Of a DNA stretch of 64,000 bases, positions 42,117 through 49,833 are shown piece by piece. Positions within the stretch are counted from its first letter, which is position 1. Every line of letters starts with the position of its first letter. The notes under the pieces were generated by a model. It had not been told where the DNA came from, searched no databases, and saw only the letters and a list, made by a program, of their open reading frames with translations. The translations under genes were made by a program, and so were the position numbers. The stretch is from Alphaproteobacteria bacterium GWF2_58_20 (GTDB taxonomy: Bacteria; Pseudomonadota; Alphaproteobacteria; UBA1247): NCBI GenBank assembly GCA_001768735.1, contig MEMB01000001.1, forward strand, positions 1-64,000, written 5' to 3'.

Positions 42117-43619
42117 ATGACACGTTCGGGAGTGAGCGTCAGCCTGCCGGCTCCGGTGGGCGGGCTGAATGCGCGTGATGCGCTGGCGGGGATGAAATCC
42201 TCGGATGCCATCCAGCTGGAAAACTGGTTCCCCGATGGCGACCGGTTGCGCCTGCGGGACGGGTATGCCCTGCATGCCACCCTGCCTGCGGGTGGGGAGG
42301 TGGAAAGCCTTCTCATGTGGCGGGGCGTGTCGGGCAGCCGGTTGTTGGCGGCAGCGGCGGGATCCATCTGCAATGTCACAGCGCAAGGAACGGGAGATGT
42401 TCTCATGTCGGGGCTGGCCTCCAGCCGCTGGCAGGGCATCCAGTTTGGCGGGCGTCTCATCATGCTGAATGGGGAGGACGCCCCCCTGTCCTATGACGGG
42501 AACACTCTTTCCGCAGCCGGGTTCACGTTGGCGGAGGGCCATGATGTTGGCGACCTTATCGGCGTTTTGCCTTTCAAGGGGCGGCTTTACTTTGTGGAAA
42601 AGGGCAGCGCCATTTTCTGGTATGCGGATGCCGGGGCCGTGACGGGGGCGCTCACCGGGTTTGACCTTTCGCAGGTGGCCCAGCATGGCGGACATATCGC
42701 CGCGCTGGGGAGCTGGTCCACCGATGCCGGAAGCGGCCTCGATGATTTTTTCGTGGCGGTGATGGAAAGCGGGGAAATCCTCATCTATCAGGGCAGCTAT
42801 GCCGGTTCGCTGGAGGACTGGAGCCTTGTGGGGAGCTTCATGGCTTCCCCGCCCATTGGCCGCAGGTGTCTGGCCAAGTTCGGCGGGGAGCTGGTGCTGC
42901 TGACCCGCTCCGGCTATGTGCCGCTGTCGTCCGTGATGGATGGCAGCGATGATGCCATTTCCACATCCGCCTGGGACAGGATCCGGCGTTTGGCACAGGA
43001 CATGGCGCAAACCTATGGGGCTGGCGTGGGCTGGCAGGTGCTGGCGCATCAGGGGGTTGGCTATTTCAACATTCCCGTGGTGCCGGGCAATACCTACGAG
43101 CAGCATGTCATCAATACGGCGACAGGTGCGTGGACAAAGTTCACCGGCATTCCCGCGCGCTGTTTCTGCTCCACCGGAGAGGCCCTGTATTTTGGTGGCG
43201 GGCAGGGGCAGGTGTTCCTCATGGGCGGTGCGGATGACAATGGCGAAAGCCTTGTGGCGGTGGCCAAGAGTGCCTATTCCCGTCTGTCGCGGCAGGGGGT
43301 GAAACATGTGACGGCCATTCGCCCCATTGTGGATGTGCAGGGGGCTGTTTCGGGCAGCATTGCGGTGCTGGCCGATTATACGGAGCGCCCTGTGCCGGCG
43401 GGTATGCACCAGTTTCGCCAGTCGGCTTCGGGGGTGGAATGGGACACTGCGGAATGGGATGACGCCAGCTGGGGCGATCCGCCCACGCCGGCGGGGGAGT
43501 GGGTGTCGGCTTCCGGAATGGGGCGGAGTTTCGCCGTGCGGCTGGAGGTGCGGGCCATGGCCCAGACCCTTGGCTGGCATGCCACGGAAATCCTCTACCA
43601 GCCCGGCGGCTTGCGTTGA
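42117..43619 (+). CDS. Tail hub/packaged-DNA stabilisation protein (P22 gp10-like)
   Basis: The 500-residue product starts at MTRSGVSVSL (GGGAG upstream). The N-terminus (PAPVGGLNARDALAGM and AIQLENWFPDGDRLRLRDGY) is typical of P22 gp10-type tail hubs, which plug the portal after packaging. The middle is beta-propeller-like with repeated short strands. The C-terminus has GVEWDTAEWDDASW. It follows the gp4-like gene as in P22. Confidence 0.78.
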   Translation: MTRSGVSVSLPAPVGGLNARDALAGMKSSDAIQLENWFPDGDRLRLRDGYALHATLPAGGEVESLLMWRGVSGSRLLAAAAGSICNVTAQGTGDVLMSGLASSRWQGIQFGGRLIMLNGEDAPLSYDGNTLSAAGFTLAEGHDVGDLIGVLPFKGRLYFVEKGSAIFWYADAGAVTGALTGFDLSQVAQHGGHIAALGSWSTDAGSGLDDFFVAVMESGEILIYQGSYAGSLEDWSLVGSFMASPPIGRRCLAKFGGELVLLTRSGYVPLSSVMDGSDDAISTSAWDRIRRLAQDMAQTYGAGVGWQVLAHQGVGYFNIPVVPGNTYEQHVINTATGAWTKFTGIPARCFCSTGEALYFGGGQGQVFLMGGADDNGESLVAVAKSAYSRLSRQGVKHVTAIRPIVDVQGAVSGSIAVLADYTERPVPAGMHQFRQSASGVEWDTAEWDDASWGDPPTPAGEWVSASGMGRSFAVRLEVRAMAQTLGWHATEILYQPGGLR

Positions 43620-43636
43620 AAAACAGGGAGGACAAC

Positions 43637-44077
43637 ATGACAGAACTGGTTTTTGGCCTTGACGGCGACATTGCCGCCTGGGTGGCCGGAAAGGTGCCGG
43701 ATGTCCGGCATTTCGGCCCCAGCGCCGCCATCGGCATTGCAGATGGCAAGCGGCTGGTGGCAGGGGTGGTTTACAGCAACTGGCGAGGCCGCGACATCGA
43801 GATGTCCATTGCCAGCGAGGATCCGCGCTGGTGCAGCCGACACAACCTGCGGGTGCTGTTTGCCTATCCGTTCCGGCAGCTCCGCTGCGCGCGGGTGACG
43901 GCCATCACCAAACGGAAATCGAAGACGGTGCGGCGCTTTCTGGAACGCATGGGGTTTCGGCAGGAAGGCGTTATTCGCGGGGCTTACGTGGATGATGACG
44001 CCTGCGTTTACGGCATGCTGAAAAAGGAATGCCGCTGGATCAACAGTGCAATACATAAGGAGAAAATCCATGGATAA
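43637..44077 (+). CDS. Phage-encoded GNAT acetyltransferase-like protein
   Basis: A 146-residue protein with a GNAT-type fold: VKKLV-type opening LVFGLDGDIAAWVAG, GKRLVAGVVYSNWRGRDIEM strands, the RRFLERMGFRQEGVIRG segment near the C-terminus and a final YGMLKKECRW. The acceptor is unknown. GGAGGACAAC precedes the ATG. Such genes occur among structural genes of several podovirus-like phages. Confidence 0.6.
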   Translation: MTELVFGLDGDIAAWVAGKVPDVRHFGPSAAIGIADGKRLVAGVVYSNWRGRDIEMSIASEDPRWCSRHNLRVLFAYPFRQLRCARVTAITKRKSKTVRRFLERMGFRQEGVIRGAYVDDDACVYGMLKKECRWINSAIHKEKIHG

Positions 44078-44834
44078 AGGTGGAGCCGACATGCCCGAAA
44101 CGCCGGATCCGGTACAAACCGCGGCGGAACAGTACAAGCTCAACAGCGATACCGCACACATGAATGCGCGCCTCAACAACGTGAACACGACAACGCCCTT
44201 TGGCGGCATGACCTGGACGGAAACGGTGGATCCGGACACGGGCACCAGCAGCTGGGCGCAAGGGCTGAATTTCACGGGCCAGGGGCAGCAGCTTTTTGAC
44301 AATGCGTTTGATTATTCCAGCCTTCCCGGGCTTTTGGGCGGCACGGAACTGGCGCAGCAGCTCAAGGATACCGAACAGCAGGCGTATGACCGCAGCGTGG
44401 CACTGATGGCGCCCCAGCTCCAGCAGCAACAGGCATCGCTGATGCAGAACCTGTCGCAGCGGGGGCTTCCGGTGGGAGGCGAGGCATGGAACAACGCCAT
44501 GACCAACTATGGCCAGACGCAAAACCAGGCGCTGACGCAAGCGGCACAGAACGCCATGCAGACAGCGCTTCAGCAGCAGGCGCAGCTTTATGGCCAAAGC
44601 CTTTCCTCCCGCCAGCAGGGGCTTACGGAAAAAACACAGCCCTACAGCCAGATGATGAACACGCTCTCGGCCATGTCGGGAGGGACGGGCTACAACGCTG
44701 TGCCCACCGATTATTCCAGCCTGGTCAATACCAGCTACGCCAACGAGGCACAGCAGGCACAGACGGTTGCCCGTCAGCAGCAACAGCAGCAGGAGGCGAT
44801 GATGGCGGTTATCCTGGCAGGGTTTGGCCTCTGA
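44070..44834 (+). CDS. Gln-rich phage virion protein
   Basis: A 254-residue protein with Gln-rich helices (QQLKDTEQQAYDRSVALMAP and LQQQQASLMQNLSQRGLP). The opening TPDPVQTAAEQYKLNSDTAH is followed by TPFGGMTW. AAGGAG precedes the ATG. The composition suits an ejection or internal virion protein; no family is assigned with certainty. It overlaps the GNAT gene by 8 bp. Confidence 0.5.
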   Translation: MDKGGADMPETPDPVQTAAEQYKLNSDTAHMNARLNNVNTTTPFGGMTWTETVDPDTGTSSWAQGLNFTGQGQQLFDNAFDYSSLPGLLGGTELAQQLKDTEQQAYDRSVALMAPQLQQQQASLMQNLSQRGLPVGGEAWNNAMTNYGQTQNQALTQAAQNAMQTALQQQAQLYGQSLSSRQQGLTEKTQPYSQMMNTLSAMSGGTGYNAVPTDYSSLVNTSYANEAQQAQTVARQQQQQQEAMMAVILAGFGL

Positions 44835-45014
44835 CCGGGAAACGGGAAATGCGGCAAAAGGCCGCGTTTCCCGACTGGCCTGAGGAAGAATTTGTCAATC
44901 CAGACGTTCAATGCTCTCATAGGGGGAATGCCTGTCGCCACATCCGGGAAGGCATTGCCTCTTGCCGGGAAATTCCTTATAGGTTTTTTCGCAACAGCAG
45001 AAAGAAAAAATGGC

Positions 45015-46970
45015 ATGGATGGGAAACCGGCCTTGAAATTCCGGACGGACATCAACGGGCTGCGTGCCATCGCGGTCCTCATGGTCATGTTGTACCATTT
45101 TGGCGTACCGGGGTTTTCTGGCGGTTTTGCCGGCGTGGACGTGTTTTTTGTCATTTCCGGCTTTCTCATGACCGCCATTCTGGTGGGACGCCATGCCGGG
45201 GGGCGCCTGTCGCTGCGTGATTTCTACCTCGACCGCGCCCGCCGCATCCTGCCCGCGCTTCTGGTGCTGCTTTTCCTCCTTCTGGGGCTGGGATGGTTTT
45301 TCCTCACCCCGCTTGATTATGCTGGTCTGGGACAGGAAGCTGCGGCCGCCGCAACCTTCGTTTCCAACATCCTTTTCAAGGGACAGGAAGGCTATTTCGA
45401 CCTGCCGTCCAAAAGCAAGTGGTTGTTGCATACGTGGTCGCTGGCGGTGGAATGGCAGTTCTATCTGCTTTTTCCGCTGTTCGCCCTGTGGGTGCTCCGC
45501 AAGCCGGGCGAGGCGCGTTTGCGCCGGGCGTTCTGGATTGTGGTGGTGGGGTCTTTGGCCCTGTCGGTTTTGGCTCCCGCCAAGAGCAGTTTTGCCTTTT
45601 ACCTGCTCCCCACCCGTATCTGGGAACTCATGGCCGGCGGTCTGGTTTGCCTTGCCGGATTGCAGCCTGTGCGGAACGCCCGCAAGGCGCGTTTTTGGGG
45701 ATATGCGGGACTCGCGCTGGTTTTTGGCGGCATGCTGGCCGTGGATGCACAGACACCGTGGCCGTCCTGGCCGGCGCTGGTTCCCGTGATGGGCAGCGTT
45801 CTTGTGTTGCTGGCCGCGCGCGATCCCTTTCCTGTGCTGTCGTCGTCCGGGATGCAGACGGTCGGGAAATGGTCCTACTCCCTCTATCTCTGGCACTGGC
45901 CGGTGGTGGTGGCGTTGGCCCTGTTTGCGCCGGATGCCGGGTGGATGGGGGGCGTGGTTGGCATTGCGGTGTCTTTTGGACTTGGCGGTTTGTCCTTCCG
46001 TTTTGTGGAAATGCCCACGCAGGCATGGCTCCGGCGCCGGTCGCGCAGGGGCGTGGCGGCCGTCCTTTTGGCTGCGACCGCGATGGTTGGAGGCTGCGGC
46101 TGGGCCGTGTTTTCGGCGGACGGATTGCCCGCGCGGGTGCCGGAGGCTGTGCGCCTCATGGAGGAGGCCATAAAGCCGCAATCCCTCCTGCCGGAAGGGC
46201 AGGTCTGCGGTTATGACCGCAAGAAAGATACGCTGGTGCCTTGCGTCATTCCCGGAACCAGTTCCGGACAGATGATCCTGTGGGGCGACAGCCACGCGGG
46301 GACCCTGTTGCCGGGCCTCATGGCGGCGACCGGGCGCACGGTTCTGTTTTACTCCTATACCTGCGCCACCCTGTTCGACACCGAGCTGACCTCCAAACGC
46401 TCGGGGCATAATTGCAAGCGTTTCAACGACAAGGTTCTGGAGCAGGTGGACGCCTTGCCGGAGGAGGTTCCGGTCGTCATTGTCAACCGTTTTTCGCTCT
46501 ATGCCATGGGCGGAAACGAGGAGGCGGGCGGGCAGCGCGGGATTGAATACCTCGATGTGCCGGAAGCCGAGGTGCGGCGCGATCCCGACGGGGTTTACAG
46601 GCGCGTCATGCGGGAGAGCCTGTGCCGGATTTCGGAGCGGCGGGATGTGTTTGTGGTGCGGCCCGTTCCGGAAATGGGCGTGGATGTGCCGCGCGCCATG
46701 TCCCGGCAGCTGATGGTGCATGGGCGCGCCGCCGATGTGCGCCTGTCCATGGGCGATTATGCGGACAGGCACGCTTTGGTGAATGGGGCGCTGGATGACG
46801 CGGCTGCCTCCTGTCCGCGGGTGCGCGTGGTTGATCCTGTTCCCTTGCTGTGCCGGGATGGCTGGTGCGATGGCAGCCGCGACGGGCGGCCGCTCTACCT
46901 TGACGACGACCATCTCAATCCGGAAGGCAGCCGTTTGCTCGTGCCGATGTTTGCGCCGGTGGGGGATTGA
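45015..46970 (+). CDS. OafA-type O-acetyltransferase (acyltransferase 3 + SGNH)
   Basis: A 651-residue membrane enzyme. Start uncertain: ATG at 45015, or TTG at 44892 (AGGA upstream). Ten or more membrane helices form the acyltransferase 3 domain, beginning FRTDINGLRAIAVLMVMLYH (catalytic His), GVDVFFVISGFLM and DRARRILPAL. The C-terminal periplasmic SGNH domain shows GDSHAGTLLPG (Ser-His block) and DDDHLNPEGS (catalytic Asp-His). Such proteins acetylate surface polysaccharides. Located between virion genes and tail fibre, it is a likely lysogenic-conversion gene. Confidence 0.88.
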   Translation: MDGKPALKFRTDINGLRAIAVLMVMLYHFGVPGFSGGFAGVDVFFVISGFLMTAILVGRHAGGRLSLRDFYLDRARRILPALLVLLFLLLGLGWFFLTPLDYAGLGQEAAAAATFVSNILFKGQEGYFDLPSKSKWLLHTWSLAVEWQFYLLFPLFALWVLRKPGEARLRRAFWIVVVGSLALSVLAPAKSSFAFYLLPTRIWELMAGGLVCLAGLQPVRNARKARFWGYAGLALVFGGMLAVDAQTPWPSWPALVPVMGSVLVLLAARDPFPVLSSSGMQTVGKWSYSLYLWHWPVVVALALFAPDAGWMGGVVGIAVSFGLGGLSFRFVEMPTQAWLRRRSRRGVAAVLLAATAMVGGCGWAVFSADGLPARVPEAVRLMEEAIKPQSLLPEGQVCGYDRKKDTLVPCVIPGTSSGQMILWGDSHAGTLLPGLMAATGRTVLFYSYTCATLFDTELTSKRSGHNCKRFNDKVLEQVDALPEEVPVVIVNRFSLYAMGGNEEAGGQRGIEYLDVPEAEVRRDPDGVYRRVMRESLCRISERRDVFVVRPVPEMGVDVPRAMSRQLMVHGRAADVRLSMGDYADRHALVNGALDDAAASCPRVRVVDPVPLLCRDGWCDGSRDGRPLYLDDDHLNPEGSRLLVPMFAPVGD

Positions 46971-47044
46971 GAATATTTGTTTTTGTTTTGTTTCTGGCGC
47001 GTAGAATTGGCAGATGGATATACAATTCCTGCGCGAGGTTCTCC

Positions 47045-47197
47045 ATGTCCAAAACGATCGGTTTCTTGCCCGGGCCGTCGCCCCGCAAGCCGTCCGCTGA
47101 ACTGGATGCCGGATGCAACGTCTTTTGGTGGAAACCTGTTTGGCGGTGTTCCCTTGGGCAGCGTTTTTGCTGCAACAAAAGGCAACAAGGAAAATGA
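47045..47197 (+). CDS. Candidate small phage protein, possibly frameshifted
   Basis: A 50-codon frame, MSKTIGFLPGPSPRKPSAEL, with an adequate ribosome site. After about residue 25 the coding look moves to the next frame, where PDATSFGGNLFGGVPLGSVF runs to a stop at 47240. It could be a broken gene or a chance frame; low confidence. Confidence 0.3.
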   Translation: MSKTIGFLPGPSPRKPSAELDAGCNVFWWKPVWRCSLGQRFCCNKRQQGK

Positions 47198-47263
47198 CAT
47201 TTTTCTGGAGGACCTTATCAGAAAGGTCCTGTTTGTCTGAACCGGTTTGGTTGTGTGCCTGAG

Positions 47264-47286
47264 CCGCGCCTTTTGGCGCGGTTTTT
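47264..47286 (+). terminator. Terminator-like hairpin before the tail fibre gene
   Basis: CCGCGCC (47264-47270) pairs with GGCGCGG (47275-47281), loop TTTT, then TTTTT. It lies 33 nt before the ATG at 47319. Confidence 0.75.
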
Positions 47287-47318
47287 GTTTAACCCTGAAA
47301 AAAAGAGAGGAATGAACC

Positions 47319-48308
47319 ATGCCCTGGAATGGAAGTGGTGTTTTTTCACGCACCGACGGCACTCGCAATGGAGCCTCTGTCTGGACGCAGGCCAAGGCCG
47401 CCTTGGTGCGGATTGTGGCGGTGGATCATGATACGCATGACCAGGATCTTGCATCCGGCATCAATAACTGCCTGGCGCGGGATGGGCAAAACCGTCCCCT
47501 GGCCAGCATCGACTGGAACGGCCAGAAGATCACCGGCCTTGCTGCGGGAACATCTTCCGGCGATGCTTTGCATGCCGGGCAGATGGGGGAAGGGATGGAA
47601 TTGGTGTCCGGCCTGTTCCGCGCCAAGCTGGATGGAACAACGCTCAAGCGTTCGTCCGGTGGCCTCGCGGTTAATGTCGGGGAAGGTCTTGAGGATGGGG
47701 AGGGAACCTGCCGGGTCAAGCTGGCCGATGCCACAATTACCCGTTCGGAGGACGGTCTTGCCGTCAATTCCGCAGCGCTGTCCCTGTTCACCACCGGCGA
47801 CGTGAAGCCCACCTTCAAGGTTGCGGCGGATGCGGGCTGGGTGATGATGGACGATGGCAGCATCGGCGATGCGTCTTCGGAAGCGACCACCCGCGCCCAT
47901 GCCGATGCGGAAGCCCTGTTCACCCTGCTCTGGGACAACATTCCGGATGCGCATTGTGTGGTGACCGGGGGGCGCGGCGCGAGTGCGTCGGCAGATTTCG
48001 CGGCCCACAAGACACTGGCCCTGCCGAAGGTTCTGGGCCGTGCGCTGGCATCTGCCGGAAGTGGCTCGGACTTGACGGCGCGCGGCCTCGGTGAGGTGCT
48101 GGGCGCAGAAACCCATGCCCTGACGGTTGCAGAAATGCCGGCGCACAGCCATGTCATGCCCACCACGACCACGGCGCGTTATGATGCCGGGTTTGCCGGG
48201 TTCCGGCAGGGCGGCACAATGAATGGTGCCACGGAAAGCGCGGGCGGGGATGGTATGCACAACAACATGCAGCCTACCCTGTTCCTCAACGTCATGATCA
48301 AGCTGTGA
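47319..48308 (+). CDS. Phage tail fibre with collar-type C-terminus
   Basis: A 329-residue protein. The opening MPWNGSGVFSRTDGTRNGAS is common at the N-terminus of phage tail fibres. The centre has short beta repeats (LFRAKLDGTTLKRSSGGLAV and CRVKLADATITRSEDGLAV). The C-terminus EMPAHSH...MQPTLFLNVMIKL is a tail-collar-like domain. AGAGGA precedes the ATG. It would bind the host surface, the structure altered by the acetyltransferase just upstream. Confidence 0.78.
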   Translation: MPWNGSGVFSRTDGTRNGASVWTQAKAALVRIVAVDHDTHDQDLASGINNCLARDGQNRPLASIDWNGQKITGLAAGTSSGDALHAGQMGEGMELVSGLFRAKLDGTTLKRSSGGLAVNVGEGLEDGEGTCRVKLADATITRSEDGLAVNSAALSLFTTGDVKPTFKVAADAGWVMMDDGSIGDASSEATTRAHADAEALFTLLWDNIPDAHCVVTGGRGASASADFAAHKTLALPKVLGRALASAGSGSDLTARGLGEVLGAETHALTVAEMPAHSHVMPTTTTARYDAGFAGFRQGGTMNGATESAGGDGMHNNMQPTLFLNVMIKL

Positions 48309-48316
48309 GGTGTGCC

Positions 48317-48580
48317 ATGAAGGAAATCTGGATTGCCCTGGCCGGGGTTGCGGCCACGCTCCTGCTGGAAGCCCTGGCGCTGGCCGTGGCCTGGGGGCGG
48401 CATTCGGAACGCCTGTCCGATCTGGAAAAACAGGTCAACAATGATGTGTTGGGGCGGAAGGCGATCGCAGCCCACGGGCAAACCCTGTCCGCCATCAGTG
48501 CGCGGCTGGAGGGGATTTATGAAAGGCTCGATCGTCTGCCCTGTGCCACCCAGCCCGCCGCCTGTCGAAAGGCTGGGTGA
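48317..48580 (+). CDS. Small membrane protein of the lysis cassette
   Basis: An 87-residue protein with one N-terminal membrane helix (IWIALAGVAATLLLEALALAVA) and a coiled-coil-like soluble part (DLEKQVNNDV, ISARLEGIYERL). It overlaps the endolysin gene by 62 bp if that starts at 48519. It could be a holin accessory or spanin-like protein. Confidence 0.55.
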   Translation: MKEIWIALAGVAATLLLEALALAVAWGRHSERLSDLEKQVNNDVLGRKAIAAHGQTLSAISARLEGIYERLDRLPCATQPAACRKAG

Positions 48581-49103
48581 TGCCATGGCGGGAGATGGGG
48601 CATTCCAGAATGCCGTCACGCTTCTTCTGGAGCGGGAGGGGGGACTTGTCGATCATCCGGTCGATCCCGGCGGTATCACCAAATACGGCATCAGCCTGAG
48701 GTTTCTGAAGGGAGTGAACCCAAAGGCGACGGCGCAGGATATTTGTGTCCTGACGGTGGACGAGGCCATCCGTCTTTACCGGCAGCATTTCTGGCAGTCC
48801 TGCCGCTTGGCCGAGCTGCCGGAAGACCTTGCCACGAAAATGCTTCTGGCGTGCGTCAACATGGGGGCCCATGCCGCAACCTTGTGTTTGCAGCGGGCCA
48901 TCCGGACCGTAGCCTGCCAGGCGTTGGTGCATGAGGATGGACGCATGGGGCCGCACACCATTTCTGCGGCGCTGAAACTCCCGCAGGATTTTCTGTTGGT
49001 GGCCCTGCGGGCGGAACTGGCCGGTCATTACCGGCTGCTTGTGGCACGTAATCCGGCCCTTTCGGCGTTCCTGCCGGGATGGCTTTCGCGTGCATATTCA
49101 TGA
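48519..49103 (+). CDS. Endolysin, GH108-type N-acetylmuramidase
   Basis: The start at 48519 has the best site (GGAGGGGATTTATG) and lies inside the previous gene; 48585 is an alternative. The domain shows LLEREGGLVDHPVDPGGITK with the catalytic-type Glu and the YGIS motif of GH108 muramidases, then a helical C-terminal domain (MGPHTISAALKLPQDF). It cleaves cell-wall glycan. No signal peptide, so it needs a holin. Confidence 0.78.
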   Translation: MKGSIVCPVPPSPPPVERLGDAMAGDGAFQNAVTLLLEREGGLVDHPVDPGGITKYGISLRFLKGVNPKATAQDICVLTVDEAIRLYRQHFWQSCRLAELPEDLATKMLLACVNMGAHAATLCLQRAIRTVACQALVHEDGRMGPHTISAALKLPQDFLLVALRAELAGHYRLLVARNPALSAFLPGWLSRAYS

Positions 49104-49119
49104 AAAAGGAGAAAAGGAC

Positions 49120-49299
49120 ATGTTGGGATATATGCTGGAACATGGTGGCGAACTTTTGGCGATTGCAAGCGGTATCGTGACGGTGGCGAGCATGGTGGCG
49201 GCGCTGACGCCAACGCCGAAGGATGACAGCGTGATCGCCCGCCTGCGCAAACTGGTGGATGTGCTGGCCCTCAATATTGGCAATGCCGCGAAAAGCTGA
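49120..49299 (+). CDS. Holin-like protein
   Basis: A 59-residue protein with a membrane helix (LLAIASGIVTVASMVAAL) followed by TPTPKDDS and VLALNIGNAAKS, the pattern of small phage holins. AAGGAG precedes the ATG. It overlaps the next gene by one base (TGATG). Confidence 0.7.
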   Translation: MLGYMLEHGGELLAIASGIVTVASMVAALTPTPKDDSVIARLRKLVDVLALNIGNAAKS

Positions 49300-49493
49300 T
49301 GTTGCGGTTTCTGGAAAAGGGGCTCGACCTCCTCGTGGCGCTTTTGGCCTTTTTGGCCGGGCGTCGCGAGGCCTTGCGGAAAGGGGAGGCGGATGGCCTG
49401 GAAAGGGATGACAGGGCGGCCCGCGTGCGGGATCGTCTTTCTGCTGACAGTGTTTATGCTCGGCGGATGCGCGAGCGGTTCCGGCGGCGGTGA
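49299..49493 (+). CDS. Inner-membrane spanin-like protein (Rz-like)
   Basis: A 64-residue protein. A short hydrophobic helix (LDLLVALLAFLAG) is followed by a highly charged stretch (RREALRKGEADGLERDDRAA). It is coupled to the holin. The next gene, a Rz1-like lipoprotein, begins inside it at 49393, as in overlapping Rz/Rz1 pairs. It is shorter than most i-spanins. Confidence 0.5.
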   Translation: MLRFLEKGLDLLVALLAFLAGRREALRKGEADGLERDDRAARVRDRLSADSVYARRMRERFRRR

Positions 49494-49602
49494 TTTTTGC
49501 CGCCTTTACGAGCCGGTGTACTGGAGTGTGCAGGACAGCACGCAGACCATTGCAGCCCTCACGCGCAACAATGCTGTGTGGGGTGAATTGTGTGCCGAAT
49601 GA
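49393..49602 (+). CDS. Outer-membrane spanin-like lipoprotein (Rz1-like)
   Basis: A 69-residue protein that overlaps the Rz-like gene by ~100 bp in another frame. The signal ends in a lipobox LGGC; the remainder has CRLYEPVYWSVQDSTQTI and NAVWGELC. Two cysteines could form a disulfide. It is followed by the terminator that closes the cluster. Confidence 0.65.
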   Translation: MAWKGMTGRPACGIVFLLTVFMLGGCASGSGGGDFCRLYEPVYWSVQDSTQTIAALTRNNAVWGELCAE

Positions 49603-49606
49603 AGAT

Positions 49607-49640
49607 GGGGCGGGGGCATGTCATGCCCCTGCCGCTTTTT
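49607..49640. terminator. Terminator at the end of the phage cluster
   Basis: GGGGGCATG and CATGCCCC form the core of an imperfect stem (with CGG and CCG outside it), followed by TTTTT. It lies just after the Rz1-like gene and before a convergent small gene. Confidence 0.6.
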
Positions 49641-49822
49641 CAGGAATTTTCGTTTTTGGAAGGTTCAGCCTTGGGCTGTTCGGCTGACGGCGATTTTGTC
49701 GTCGGTTCGCTGCTGATTTCTGTTTCGCTATAGTGGATGGCGACATAACTGATGCCAATGGCAAAGCTGGCAAAGCTGAAAGCGGCCATCATCAGCATGA
49801 TGCGCATGTCAATCCGGAACAT
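49640..49822 (-). CDS. Small single-helix membrane protein
   Basis: A 60-residue protein with a membrane helix (MLMMAAFSFASFAIGISYVA) and a Ser/Pro/Lys/Glu-rich tail. AAGGAG precedes the ATG. Convergent with the phage cluster, it marks the return to host genes. Unrecognised. Confidence 0.5.
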   Translation of the reverse strand: MFRIDMRIMLMMAAFSFASFAIGISYVAIHYSETEISSEPTTKSPSAEQPKAEPSKNENS

Positions 49823-49833
49823 GGGAAGCTCCT

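Larger units (their letters stand above)
46971..47318. other. 348-bp gap with a candidate small gene, a dyad and a terminator-like hairpin
   Basis: Between acetyltransferase and tail fibre. ATG at 47045 (GAGGTTCTCC upstream) opens a 50-codon frame to 47197 (MSKTIGFLPGPSPRKPS). A second frame continues to 47240 with ATSFGGNLFGGVPLGSVFAA, which may be the rest of a frameshifted gene. AGGACCTT (47209-47216) pairs with AAGGTCCT (47223-47230). No promoter is seen. Confidence 0.4.

Noticed and set aside
44895..46913. 672-codon open frame on the minus strand
   Set aside because: Antisense to the OafA-type acetyltransferase; His/Gly/Arg-rich shadow composition.
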